Shown here: positions 32,001-44,250 of the stretch, one piece after another
How positions within the stretch are numbered: the first letter of the stretch is position 1
Layout: each line of letters opens with the position of its first letter
Source: Ahaetulla prasina
Lineage: Eukaryota; Chordata; Lepidosauria; Squamata; Colubridae
Assembly: GCF_028640845.1 (NCBI RefSeq)
Contig: NC_080539.1
Coordinates: 192,705,436 to 192,769,435 of the forward strand
Length of the DNA stretch: 64,000 nucleotides
Direction: 5' to 3'
Made by a program: the position numbers and the translations under genes
Notes under the pieces: generated by a model
Told to the model about the DNA's origin: nothing
What the model saw: the letters and a program-made list of their open reading frames with translations, nothing else
Databases searched by the model: none

Positions 32001-32268
32001 AATAGATATCAGATTAAGAAATTTCGGATTGCCTTTGAATGAAGGATGTTGTTTTTGATTTTAATGGAAGAAGTCAGGTTATGTGAGAGAGAAGGATTAT
32101 AATTGTGTTAGATTTTAAAAATTTAATGTATGACTGTTTGTTTAATGAACTATACCTTGTGTTTGCTCCGGGAAGTCAGGGGGGAGGGGGTTTTGGAGGG
32201 AGGGGGGAAGGTGGGGGAGGGGAAAAATTTAATTGTTGTTCTAAAACTTTTTCAATAAAAAAAAAAGA
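29095..32268 (+). mobile_element. L1 LINE, 5'-truncated, inserted into DIRS gag
   Basis: 29104-30336 is open for 410 codons: linker, then ITSEEIILVIKQLKIGKSPG and DGLTAIYYKKL, GNYRLISFLNNDYK, DQSGFIKGRQMRNN, FIFLDAEKAFDRLHWEFL (motif A) and AKGTRQGCPLSPLLFILSLE (motif B). A frameshift follows, then VRAFADDLVVMLTQP (catalytic FADD, about 30372), the thumb region, and in a further frame 31557-32042 the C-terminal cysteine/histidine segment CWRCNCDDATYFHVWWTCKK. A four-codon deletion removes ANRL after FAKIM. The 3' UTR is G-rich (32170-32225), with AATAAA at the poly(A). It has a 12-bp TSD. Confidence 0.93.
32165..32226 (+). promoter_or_regulatory. G-rich L1 3' UTR tract, quadruplex-capable
   Basis: There are multiple runs of three to six G separated by short A or T spacers. 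The same tract occurs on the minus strand in the L1 at 56891-62494 (about 56930-56980). G-rich 3' UTR tracts are a recurrent feature of vertebrate L1. Its function is not demonstrated by sequence. Confidence 0.7.
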
Positions 32269-32280
32269 GAGAGTCAGCCA

Positions 32281-33159
32281 CATACTCTGGGCCTTGGTCC
32301 TGATCCCCAGATCCCTCCAGGCCTTGAGTGATCTGGGAACTAACACAATCTGAAACCCAAGAGTGGATTCATTGCTACACAGATTCACTAATGGCCCACT
32401 GGACAGCCATTGCAATAATTTCTGCCATTTCTGCTGGCCACTGGGCTTCTGCTGGTTGCTCCTGCCTGAGGCCTGCAGCTGTGGGTGTAAAGGTGGCTAT
32501 GGCAGGAGAGGCCTTCTGTCCTACCTGGCATGCCCCCTGGCTTGCCCCAGAAACAGGGCCTTGAAGAGGTCCAAACAGGTGGTCAGTAGCACCTTGAAGG
32601 CAATGGTCTGCAGCCATATCAGGAGACCAGGATGCGGTGGCCCCTTGAAGGGCATCAGGATGAACCTCCTGACATGGTGAGGAAACAGGTTGCTCAGATG
32701 GGTTGTCCCTTTGAAGGTCTGCAGAACTTTTACCTGCCTCCCTAATGGCCCGATCTATGGCTTGCTCCATGGCCTTATGGCGCTTGCAGACATCCCTCTC
32801 TTCGGCCTTATAGGCCTGTTTGACGGGTTTTGGAGGCTGGGCTACCTTGCCCTGAGTGGAGCCCCTGGATCCTGAGGGACCTGCCTCCGCCTAAGCACAA
32901 GGCTCAATAGCGGGATTAACATGCCGGCCACATTTCCCAGGCCATTTGGATGGAGCAGCGGCCATTGTAAAAGAGGTGAGCCTGAAAGACTAGGCCTCTA
33001 AATGCCACAAGGGAGCTGTCTTCCAAAGGCCCACTAAAGCTTGGTGCCACTGGAGCTGGTGGGATCTGTTACCAGAGGCCTGCCCTTAATTGCAACCTCC
33101 CAGATCCCGTGGGGACAATTCCGGTGGCCTGGTGAAGTAGGCCAGGATCCTCGAAGCTT
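32281..33159 (-). pseudogene. DIRS gag N-terminus and leader
   Basis: The minus frame 32770-32375 opens MEQAIDRAIREAGKSSADLQ and runs 131 codons with alanine- and glutamine-rich sequence to the L1 joint, where gag would continue below 29083. Upstream (32770-33159) is leader sequence before the L2. The L2 5' boundary is not sharp. Confidence 0.7.
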
Positions 33160-36100
33160 AGCCAAAGAACGATCTCACCGCTCCGATGTTTCAGCCGATT
33201 GCACCAATCGCGCTCTCTGACGCATGCTTTCAGCAGGAGGGAAGCTTCCGCACCAGCTCCAATCAGTGATTGGGCCAAGCCTGGGAGCGCCAACAGACGC
33301 CTTGCCGATTGCAGGGACGTTGCAGCCTATATCGCTCTCTGGGAGCTCGTGCTCGCTGTTTAAAAGCGATCACGTGCTCCGGCCCCCCAGTCTTTTCCCG
33401 TTCCCCGGTAGGCCAGGATCCTCAGAGCCCGGGCCTCCGGCTGATGTTATGTAATGCCCGGTCCGTGGTTAATAAAGCCCCCCTGATTTGTGACCTTATT
33501 CAGGGGGAATCCACGGACTTTATGGGCATTACGGAGACCTGGTTGGGCGCAGAAGGGTGTGTGCCCCTAGTTGAACTGTGCCCTCCAGGTTTCTGAGCAT
33601 TCCATCAACCGAGGGCCCAGGGTAGGGGTGGAGGGGTGGCGGTTGTTATGAAAGAGGGTCTGGAGCCGAGAGAGACCACTGTTCCTCAGATAGCCGGCTG
33701 CGAATCCCTTCTTGTGAAGTGGGGCCATAATAATCAGATGGGTCTGCTGATCGCGTACCTGGCTCCTTGCTACGTGACTACAGCCCTGCCTGAGCTGCTG
33801 GAGGTGCTAGCCGGGGTGGCGGTGGAGATCCCCAGACTCTTGGTCATGGGTGACTTCAACTTGCCATCGGCCGGCTTGTCGTCGTCAGTGGTTCAGGAGT
33901 TCCAGGCTTCCATGACGGCCTTGGACCTGGTTCAAATAACTGATGGCCCTACCCACACGGGGGGATCCGTGCTGGACCTGATCTATATCTCTGGACAGTG
34001 GTTTAATGATCTAGTAGTAAGAGATTTAGTGACGTTACTGGTGTCATGGTCAGATCATTTTCTCCTCCGCCTAGACTTTCAGACCGCTACTCACCACCGC
34101 AGGGAGATGGAACCAATACGTTGGTTCCATCCCAGGCGCCTGATGGACCCTGAGAGGTTCCAGACGGAGCTTGGGCCGTTTCCTGAGGATCTTGCCCACG
34201 GCACGACCGAAGAACTAGTTGCGGCCTGGGAACAGGCCGCGGCTGGGGCTTTGGACCGTGTCGTGCCTTTGCGGCCTCTGACCCGGCGCAGATCTCAATT
34301 AGCTCCTTGGTTCTCTGAGGAGCTGAGAGAGATGAAACGCCGGAGAAGACGCCTAGAGAGCGTTTGGAGGTCCAGCCGTTCCGAAGCTGATCGGACACTA
34401 GTTAGGTCTTTTTCAAGGACCTACCTAGTGGCACTGAGGGTGGCGAGGCGTTCCTACGCTTCCTCCCTCATTGTGTCGGCAGATAACCGCCCGGCCGCCC
34501 TGTTTTGGGTAACCCGTTCCCTCCTTCACCAGGGGGAGCGGAATGACCCCTTACAGGGACGTGCTGAGGAGTTTAACGGTTATCTATACGATAAAATCGC
34601 TCAGCTCCGGGACAGCTTGGACCAAGATTGCGATGATCCGGATGAGATGACTGAGGCGCGTCTTGTTGATACCGTTTGGGATGAGTTCGATTCTGTGACT
34701 CCCGAGGACGTGGACAGGCTGCTGGGGAGGCTGCATGCCACTACATGTTTACTGGACCCGTGCCCCTCCTGGCTGGTGCTGGCCACTCAGGAGGTGACAC
34801 GAGGCTGGCTCCAGGGGATTATAAATGCTTCTTTGATGGAGGGGATCTTCCCCGCCACCTTGAAAGAGGCGGTGGTGAGACCCCTCCTCAAGAAGCCTTC
34901 CCTGGACCCAGCTATTTTGGGTAATTACCGTCCAGTCTCCAACCTTCGCTTTATTGCGAAGGTTGTAGAGAGTGTGGTGGCGTGGCAGTTTCCTCAGTAC
35001 CTGGAGGAAGCTGTCTATCTAGACCCGTTCCAGTCCGGCTTCCGGCCCGGGCACAGCACGGAGACACGTCGCGTTGGTCGCGTTGGTCGCGTTGGTGGAT
35101 GACCTCTGGAGGGCCAGGGACAGGGGTTGCTCCTCTGCCTTGGTCCTGTTAGATCTCTCATCGGATTTTGATACCATCGACCATGGTATCTTGCTGAGCC
35201 GGTTGGAGGGGTTGGGAGTGGGAGGCACCGTTTATCGGTGGTTCTCCTCCTATCTCTCTGACCGGTCGCAGACGGTGTTGACAGGAGGGCAGAGATCGAC
35301 CGCGAGGCACCTCACTTGTGGGGTGCCGCAGGGGTCGATTCTCTCGCCTCTCCTGTTCAACATCTATATGAAGCCGTTGGGCGAGGTCATCAGTGGCTTT
35401 GGGGTGAGCTATCATCTGTACGCTGATGATACTCAGCTGTACTTGTCCACCCCAGGCCACCCCAGCGAAGCTGTCGAAGTGCTATCCCATTGTTTGGAGG
35501 CCGTATGGGTCTGGATGGGGAGAAACAGACTCAGACTCAATCCATCCAAGACGGAGTGGCTGTGGATGCCGGCATCTCGGTACAGTCAGCTGCAACCGCA
35601 GCTGACTGTTGGGGGTGAGTCATTGGCCCCGACAGAAAGGGTGCGCAACTTGGGCGTTCTCCTGGATGGACGGCTGTCGTTTGAAGACCATGTGGCGGCC
35701 GTCTCCAGGAGAGCTTTTTACCAGGTTCGCCTGGTTCGCCAGTTGCGCCCCTTTCTGGACCGGGATGCCTTATGCACGGTCACTCATGCCTCGCCACTTC
35801 GCCTGGATTATTGCAATGCTCTCACATGGGGCTACCCCTGAGGTGCACCCGGAGACTTCAGCTAGTCCAGAATGCAGCTGCGCGGGTGATTGAGGGAGCA
35901 CCACGTTGCTCCCGGGTAACACCACTCCTGCGCAGTCTGCACTGGCTACCTGTGGTCTTTCGGGTGCGCTTCAAGGTTCTGGTTACCACCTTTAAAGCGC
36001 TCCATGGCTTAGGGCCCGGGTACTTACGGGACCGCCTGCTGTTACCTTATGCCTCCCATCGACCCGTACACTCTCACAGAGAGGGTCTTCTCAGGGTGCC

Positions 36101-36523
36101 GTCCGCCAAGCAATGCCGGCTGGCGGCCCCCAGGGGAAGGGCCTTCTCTGTTGGAGAGTTGGCCTACTCTCTGGAATGACCTTCCCCCCGTTTTGCGCCA
36201 AATATCTGACCTTCGGACCTTTCGTCGGGAATTAAAAACTTATTTATTCATCCAAGCGGGACTGGACTGATTTTTTAGATTTTTTAAATTTCTAAATTTT
36301 AAATTTTAAATTTTTAAATTTTCTGTAATTTTATATGGGGTATTTTAGGTTGGTCAATTTGACGGTTTTAATTCGGCCACTATTGAATAGGTATTTTAAA
36401 TTGATTTTTAACTTTGTATACTTATTGCTTTTTATCTTGGCTGTACACCGCCCTGAGTCCTTCGGGAGAAGGGCGGTATAAAAGTCTAATTAATAAATAA
36501 ATAAATAATAAATAAATAAATAA
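33160..36523 (+). mobile_element. L2 LINE, near full length, inserted into DIRS leader
   Basis: A 5' leader of uncertain start leads to the endonuclease: [18 protein letters not shown] and [13 protein letters not shown] (33440-33560), then a premature stop near 33596. 33636-35102 is open for 488 codons with CESLLVKWG, LLVMGDFNLPSAG, SVLDLIYISGQW, LVSWSDHFLLRLDF, the linker, and RT entry [20 protein letters not shown] and FQSGFRPGHSTET. The frame then shifts at a GTCGCGTTG triplication, and 35074-35841 carries motif [21 protein letters not shown] and [15 protein letters not shown]. The C-terminal block is split again at 35840 and 36170. The hairpin and AATA tail end at 36523. Confidence 0.9.
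35070..35096 (+). repeat. Triplicated 9-bp unit in L2 RT
   Basis: GTCGCGTTG occurs three times in tandem, while the other L2 copies have one (10476, for example). The unit keeps frame by itself (VAL repeats), but an adjacent missing base shifts the frame. Confidence 0.85.
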
Positions 36524-36950
36524 GGCGGCTTTCATCAGGGTCCAGCAATGCTGTGCACGCTGGGAAGGAAGGGAATGATCCACACAAGCTCCTTTCCCTG
36601 GCAACATGCCCGAAAGGCGGTCTTCGGCGGGGTCAGGCTGGATCGCCCTTCATGCCAGTATAGGGGGCTCAACTAATGACTGGGAGCCCTCCAGATGGAA
36701 ATCGCTGCAAAGGCATCTCAGCGGTATCGGACACTCTCGCCCTTCTTGCTGGAATGAATCACTAATTAGAAATCCAATTGCTAACAAGGAGCAGCTCTAA
36801 GGCACATCTGTCCCAATCAGACAGAGTCTGAAAGCTGGGAAGTAAGAGGAAAAGGAGGCGCTTGTCAGCTCACAGACTCGGTCCCATTGGCTATCAGATG
36901 GAATACATCCCATGCCTGGCTGCTGGTCCCACTAATCAGGAGAATAAAGA
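36524..36950 (-). repeat. DIRS leader and 5'-side terminal repeat
   Basis: 36780-36950 is the inverted partner of 25047-25260. 36524-36780 is leader continuing from 33159 across the L2. Confidence 0.8.
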
Positions 36951-39721
36951 GGTATCCAGGGGAGGGCATATGAATCATATGGAATAAAGGTGTGTGGGGG
37001 GATGATTGTTTAACACTTCTGATCACAACAATTGATCACCACAAAAGCCCAATGGCATTTCGATGAAGAACAAACCTTACCTTTGGCAGATGATTTTATA
37101 TCATCTTACAATCTGTCCTCTCTCTTTTTAAAATAAATATTATGATAATTCAGTATTCACAGAGGCATTGTAAAAATATCATCCAGATTTTCTTATAGCA
37201 TCTAATTCTAATAGTAATTTAAGTAATAGAAGGAATGAAGGTATACAGAAAATAAAATCCTTTAGTTACCATTTCAAAACAGGATTGACAAGTACAGTGC
37301 TAGAAAAATAAAAAGGGGTATAAACCTGGGAGAGCATTATTAAATCAATTGTTCCTATATTTCAGGGAATTGCTGCCTGATTTTTCATTGGCTTTTATTA
37401 TGTACATCCATTTATTTAACAGGTAAGTCCAATGTATTCACTGTTTCCATCATGTTTCTGTGACTGCATCCTGTCAATATTAAGTTATTGAGCTGCAATC
37501 TTTTTTAGCTGTGGTTTTGCTATTCTTTTGTAAGTTTCATTATTTTCCTTGTAAAATATGCATCTGCTTAAGATAGCAAAAGGAAACATTTCAATGTTGA
37601 TTATGGTGTTTACTACATAACCCACTAGAGGCCACTGGTGTATTGCATTAGAAACTGGGTTGTTTCAGCAAGAAGTCAATTCCTCTATTCTACCCTAACG
37701 AAACACTACAAGCAAAGTCCTTTGTAAGAAAAAAACCAAAATTGCTGTTGCTGTCTTTTTTTAATTGAAAATATTCACCAATGATTTCACACAAATTATC
37801 TTAAATTATCTTCTTGTTAGTTTTTACAGTAAGTAAAGTAAGTACAGTAAGGAATAACTGTAAACATTCAGTGATGGACATACCAAGAGCTTAAGAATGA
37901 AAATTACAAGGTTTTTTTGGGTTTTTTTTAGGAAATTACTGTCTGGAAGCAGTAACAAGAATTGTAACTATGAAAGGGGGGGGTGAGTATTCATTAGTTA
38001 CTTCAAGATAGTCTTTAATCTGTCAGTCAACTGTGTGAAGACATGCCAGTGGAAATACATACCACACACAACCTGATACTATAATGAACAGTTAAAACAT
38101 TAGTATTCTGTTTATTACATAGATGCTCTCTTCCCACTCCTTCCCCCAGAGAGAACCATACCAACTTATCCAATCTCCCTGCCTTCCAGGCCCACTTAGA
38201 ATGAGAGCAAAGAATTCTAGGAGAATCCTTAAAGGAGCTTTAGGTTGTAAAGAAGATTTAGATAGTGGGAGGGTGTCATCTACCGAATTCCTTCATGGGC
38301 TTATAAACCCCCAATTGTGATTTTGGTTTCTGCATCGTTGCAGAATTATAATAAACTGAAAGAGAAAAACTAAACCGTAGAAGTGATAGTCTGTAGCTAA
38401 ATTAACAAGCATCTAGAAAAATAATTTGTATATACATCATATAGTTTAATTTAAGAACAAGAGCTTCCTGCAGGAGTAGAGTTGGGATTATCACTTCTCA
38501 ATATGGTTTAGAAGGCTGCTGAGGAGTCTGCAATCATTAAAGAAAAAAAAACTGAAAGGGGAGGGGGTGGATAGGTGGAAATGGTAGATCACTGAAAATA
38601 CACCAGGAAACAAAATCTTAAAAGGATCCTCACTACCAGATCTTGGGTAGTAATCTTCCATTAAAGAATGCTGATGAAGCTACTCTCTGCACATCTCACT
38701 TGTGATTACAGTGACTGGTGTAAGAATTACATTTACCCTACACTGGATTGAGCCTTTAGGAGGCTGTAGAATTAACTTGACCATTTCAGGTTCTCTAGTT
38801 GTAGACTGGGAATATTCTGAAGCTATCTTTGTTAAATGTGCATTCATAGTTTATGAAACTAACCTGTCTTGATGCAGTTTTAAATTGCTCTTTGTCTCCT
38901 GTAATTCTTTTACTATAAATGATCAGTGATCTTAGCAACTGGAGAGAACCTACCTCTTAAAATAAATTCTCTTACAGGTGTGTATTTCTATTTCAAAGTC
39001 ATGTAAAAAGAAAAAATATATGTCTGTGCAAGGTACAGTACAATATTATATTTCAGTGTAATTTTAAGAAAGAAATTTCAACATAGTCAGATCTCTGGTT
39101 TTTGTTTTAAAAGATAAACACATTGAAGCAGTATCCAAGTTTTTTGTGGCTGATAATTCACACTAAGAGCTACTCTCCAAAATGTAGTCAGAATCAGAAT
39201 TTTAAAAAATGTTAAGAACCAGGACAAAAACTGTTGATTGAATATGATTTAATGCAATTAATTAAATAGCATGAATAATGTGATGATTTTTTTATCAACT
39301 TTAATATTAAATTCCCTCTTAAGAATAATGGTTTAAATAATATTTAAGAAGGATAATCTTAAACTTGAAGGAACAAACATTTAAAAGACTTAAAATTGGT
39401 TGTATACAACTTAGTGTTCCTACTTGTGGATACAACTAGGGCAACATATGGTGACCTATCTCATTATATAAAGGCTAAGTGTTTGGGGAGATGGGTTTTG
39501 GCTCAGTCCCTTCACTCTCCCTCTCTTTATTCCCCAGGAGATGATGTTACTGATCTTGAGATGATCATTCTATATAAGAACTTTATTGAAAATTAGCTGA
39601 GCAAGAATTCATCTAGATGTTCCTATGAATAAGCAAAGATTACTATGTGTTAACTAGTTAGCTAATGTGGAAATTTCTTTCTCTGTTTTTGCTACCAGTA
39701 AGAATATTGTCATTTGGATAT
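36951..39721. other. AT-rich unique DNA, no gene recognised
   Basis: Only short spurious ORFs occur, with no splice-flanked conserved coding segment, no terminal repeats and no LINE motifs. It could be intronic or intergenic. Confidence 0.5.
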
Positions 39722-39910
39722 TTAACAGATTTACAGAGTTGGAAGGGACCTTGTAGGTCATCTAGTCCAATCCCTAGCCCAAGCAAGAGACCCTACACCA
39801 TTTCTGATAGATGGCAGTCCAGTCTTTTCTTGAAAGCTTCCAGTGATGAAGCTCCCACAACTTCTGAAGGCAAGCTGTTCCTTGTCTGGCTTACAGGTGC
39901 TTTGGAAAAT
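39722..39910 (-). mobile_element. CR1 LINE 3' end
   Basis: gagttggaagggaccttgta, catctagtccaa, gagaccctacaccatttctg and cacaacttctgaaggcaagc are in the CR1 order on the minus strand. It is 5'-truncated and non-coding. Confidence 0.85.
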
Positions 39911-42900
39911 ACCTTGACATACCTCCCCATACCTTGTGGATTTCTGTTAACAAAGACTTAGGAACACCATCTACAGCTGAGGAGTATCACTCAGAAATAA
40001 TGAACAGCTGAACTTGAGTTATTGATTTGACGAGAGCCAAACTTGAAAACCAGTATAAAATTAAGGTTCTGTTGCTTTTCCACTTGGTTGAACATACAAA
40101 AGAAGTTTTAGCTGTATGAATTTGCACTGGATTATGTGGCACTTTTCTTGGTCATGGTTCTCATCTTATGAACTACATTTCCTGTGAAATGCAATTCCTA
40201 TTGCATTATAAAAACTGGATTGAAAGACTGGTGATGGACAGGTTCAGATGATAATCTTCAACCTTATGATCATTACTGTGATCTACTTTCAGGCATTCCC
40301 AACAGGGAACTTTCTAGATTCTAACTGAATACCAACTCATGCCCTTTCCAGACAATTGGTTTAATGTTGTTGTTGTTGTTGTTGTTAGCAGTTACTTCTT
40401 CTGGGTCTCTTCTCAAAAGAACAAGTCTTCTCAGTCATAGTCCCTCTTTTGCGAGACAATACTGTATTCCCTCCCGCCCCCACTCTACCAAGATCAGACT
40501 GCCTTCCACCATAGATTTTTGGGGTATGTGTGTAGCCCTTATGAATTGATTCCTGTCTATTTTGGGAGCATATTTTGCATTTTATCATTTCTCTGGTGAA
40601 AAGATTTATTAATAACTGATTGCAGCATGCCTTTTCTGGGTTTGTGATTTTTTTCTTGTCTTAACATTTTTGATTGCTAACCTCACTATAAAGAGGATTT
40701 AAGCTGCTTGAAGGCTTTTTGATTGGTGCAACATATAAGCAAATAAACAATAAATAAATAAATATGCATTCTCAGGCATTTTAAACTGGCTTAAGCAGAC
40801 TTTATTTCTCTTTTATTTTTATGGTTAGAATTTTCATTGTGTACTATGTTGCAATTTATTTTTCTTCTATATTACCTGGTATAGGATGGATGATCTAATA
40901 ATATTTCAGTTAATTAAATAATTTGTGCCCATCGCAGTTCTGAGCTACAAAAAATATTTTGGAGTATTTACTTTGGAGAGAGTAAAATGGAACACAAATG
41001 ACATAATTTTCCCTCAATAGCAGCCACGTATGAGTGATAAAATCAAGGATGAAATTGAAGTTGTCATCAAAATGACAGATTATTTTAAACCCTAAACACA
41101 TCTACATCTTTTCTCAGAGACTGTTATCAGTATAAATGATGCTGGATATAAGATAACATATGTGTTAATACCTTCTATCGTATTATATAATTTGTATCTT
41201 GATATTAGCAAGTACTAAATTAAGACGAATTAGTACCTATTAGTAAGAGATTCATTATGTGAACAAATACAAATTGAAGCTTACCTGAGAGTTTTGGGTC
41301 AATAAATTTACTGGAATAACTCACTGAAACTCCATTTTCATTAAAATTTCAACAAATATATATTAATTGCCAAGGGTCTTGTAGGTTTTACATTCGAATA
41401 TTTGTCTCCTAATTATAACAAAAAATAAATGAAAAATAAAATTAGCATACATAAGATAGAAAATTGTAATATGAAAACAGAAACTAAATATAGAGAAACA
41501 AGGAAGAGGTACTCTTTTTAATTGCATTGCTCAGGTTATAATTTGAACTTTTACTAGAAAAGCATATATTTGCTTATTGTTAACTTGAGTTAAATTAAGC
41601 TTCAATTTGATGCTATGAAACTGATTCATTTAAATCTCTGTTTCAAACTAGATCCGGTGGTTTCCAGATCATGCCTTAAGATTCAGAGACATTCCAAAGA
41701 AGTCAGAACTGATTTCTTAAAGCAATCCTGGAACAGTTAATGTTTCGTTGTTTCAATTTTTTTTAGCCATAAGTAATTTTTATTATTTTGAGCTATATAG
41801 GCACACAATATCATACATATATTTACAACTTTTTGTAATAAGTTTTTAAAGAGAGAGAGAGAGGCCATAAGACAAGCCTTGACATATACATATTTTCAGA
41901 AAAGATTTAACATATTAGACTTAGATTCTAAAATCTAATCTTTCTATCAAACGGAAATCATGATCCCCATCTCCTATCCCATATCACAAATTGCTTTTTT
42001 GCTTATACAGTACATGCTTATACAGATCAAGAGCTACTATTTGTAACAAACATAGAATCCCATTTCAGCGACAAACAAAATAAAAATGGTTTGCATCCTT
42101 GATTTTATATGGAACACTTTATTTTTTCCCTTCAGAATCAGCCGATTCACAATAAAAACCAAAAGAAGGAATTCTAGAGAAAGAGAAATTTCCATGATGC
42201 ACATAATTTAGGATACTTTTTTAAAAATGAAAGTTAAAGCCTCATTAGTTATATTTCTTTAAAGTTCATAAATATTTCTGTCTCACTCAAGACTGATGGA
42301 ATTTCACTTTCCATGAAAGCTCTACAATGATTCTGTTATTAAAAAGAGAGAGAAAGATTTATCACCAAGCCAGAACTGTTCAGGCACGTAGTCGTTTTCC
42401 CCAATCTATTGAGTCAGTACATCTAAATGGCCTTTCATTCTATCTGTAGTTCAGATTAAATTGTTTATTAGAATTTTTGTGCATTATTAAAAAAGAAAGG
42501 ATATTGTAGACCTTTTATTTTAAAGATTACAGCAATAAAAATTTAGATGGTTCAAATTTATCAAGTGTATTGCACAAGACAGTCAGTGCTATTTCTTTTT
42601 CATATTGCTAAGAGATTCACTGGATTTTTGTACTCATCATAAATAAGCAAAGTATTTACAAGATGTTTTAGTGCAAGAGAAGGGAAAAATAAATGTATGT
42701 AAGTATATATGTATGTATGCATCTATCAGCCAATTGCTTAACTCTAATGGAATTCTTTAAACAGAATTTAAGCACCAGCTAACAAAAGAGTACTGCAGTC
42801 CTCTATATCAATGCTTGCAAATTTTATTTTTTGCTTTCAGTATTTGCCCAGATAAAAGATAAGGGTAAACTTATTGACTGAGATTCAGATATAGCAAAAC

Positions 42901-43219
42901 CTTTTCTGAATGCAATTCTGGAGCTATAGGAAGGCTCACCTATGAATTCCAAAGAAATTGTTAGTTATCTTTTAGAATCACCTTCACATGCTTCATTTAA
43001 AATGTTCATGAACACAATTACCGGTATGTGTTGTGAATTTATCAGAATAATATGGTCATTTCAAAGTACCCATATGGTTCAATATATTCCATGTCTTGCA
43101 CGCTGTCCAACAAAGAGGGGGTTCTGACCTTTCATTGTGGACCATCAGTTCCTGTATTTGAGGAATGGCATTTTCCTTGAGTCTTTTCTTTGGAAAGCTA
43201 AGCATTTTCAATTGCTTCT
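39911..43219. other. AT-rich unique DNA, no gene recognised
   Basis: It holds a (GTT)n run at about 40367-40386, an AG run at about 41851, and TATG-type short repeats near 42695-42725. No coding segment or element boundaries are visible. Confidence 0.5.
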
Positions 43220-43345
43220 TTCCCTTCATAGGTGTTAGTTTCTAGTTCCCTGATCATTCTCGTTGCTTTTTCTGAACTTGTCCTGGATGTTCTGGCTCCT
43301 TCTTAAAATATGGTGTTTGCAACTGTCTGATCAAAACAAAATAAA
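43220..43345 (-). mobile_element. Ancient CR1/L3-like remnant
   Basis: ttccctgatcattctcgttg, ctttttctgaacttgtcctg and ccttcttaaaatatggtgtt follow the order of old amniote CR1/L3 3' coding sequence on the minus strand. It is strongly diverged and non-coding. Confidence 0.5.
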
Positions 43346-43851
43346 GGGAAATCATTATGTCCTTAAATTGAAAACCAAGCAAGAGGCCGCTCTTCTCTTT
43401 ACAAGGAGTGCTGATCAGAGCAGCACAGAAGACCAACACCTCCTACTCTTATCCATTCTTATCTCTCCTGCAGGAGCTCCTTTAACTACAGCAGCAGCAG
43501 CCCAAAGCAATTACATCCAATAATGCTAGTAGATAGTATTTAAAATAGAGCAGGGCAAACTGCTTTAGAAAAATAAAGCCTAAAGGCCCAAGTTCAATCT
43601 GTAGTTAAAAGAGTGGCTGAGGTTTCTGCCTAACATCAGGATAGCCTCAGTCAGTGAGGGACTTTGAAGATCATACAATAGTAAATTAAATAGGTCAAAG
43701 TATCACTCCATGACGCCTATGTATGAAAATCCATTGTATTTCAGGGACATGTTAATATCCACAATGGACTTTGAAAAAGAAAGGTAACAGTCCATGTTTA
43801 TTTGCTAAAATCTCTACTGAACAAAGACAATTTTCTGTAGACTTGTTTGTA
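43346..43851. other. No element recognised
   Basis: Mixed sequence with short ORFs only. Confidence 0.45.
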
Positions 43852-44250
43852 CGGGTAGTCCTTGAATGACAACCACAATTGAGCTCAAAATTTCCATTGC
43901 TAAGCAAGACAGTTGTTAAGTGAGTTTTGTCCCATTTTATGATCTTTCTTGCCACAGTTGTCAAGTGTTAAGTGAATCACTTCAGTTGTTAAGTAAGTAA
44001 CACAGCTGTTAAGTGAATCTGGCTTCCCCATTGACTTTGCTTGTCAGAAGGTCTCAAAAAATGATCATGTGACTCCAGAATACTGCAGCTATCATAAATA
44101 CATGCCAATTACAGAGCATCTTAATTTTGATCACATGACCATGGGCATGCTATAATGGTCATGTGAAAGACAGTCATAGGTCACGTTTTTCAGTGCTGTT
44201 GTAACTTCAAATGGTCATTAAACAAATTGCTATAAGTTGAGGACTACCTG
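43852..44250. mobile_element. Tigger/pogo-like MITE (399 bp)
   Basis: The inverted termini are CGGGTAGTCCTTGAATGAC and CAGGTAGTCCTCAACTTA (on the opposite strand), flanked by TA on both sides (43850-43851 and 44251-44252). The interior has repeated gttgttaagtgaat-type words. There is no transposase. TA duplication and the GTAGTCCTC terminus point to the Tc1/mariner group. Confidence 0.85.

Larger units (their letters stand above)
25047..36950 (-). mobile_element. DIRS1-like tyrosine-recombinase retroelement with nested LINEs
   Basis: The two ends are inverted repeats. The low end, with gcagccaggcatgggatg and gatagccaatgggactgagt, is matched in reverse complement by 36780-36950. An internal complementary region at 25324-25405 joins sequence complementary to both termini. 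Coding order on the minus strand is gag (32770 to about 28060), RT/RNase H (about 28000-26130) and tyrosine recombinase (about 26040-25480). This layout, with no LTRs and no integrase, defines DIRS elements. Removing the L1 (29095-32268) and L2 (about 33160-36523) leaves about 5.4 kb. Frameshifts are present in RT and recombinase, so it is inactive. Confidence 0.9.

Noticed and set aside
33138..33425. Direct repeat gtaggccaggatcctc at 33138 and 33409 as TSD of the L2
   Set aside because: The second occurrence lies inside L2 sequence shared with the copy at 12836-16640, not at its end.
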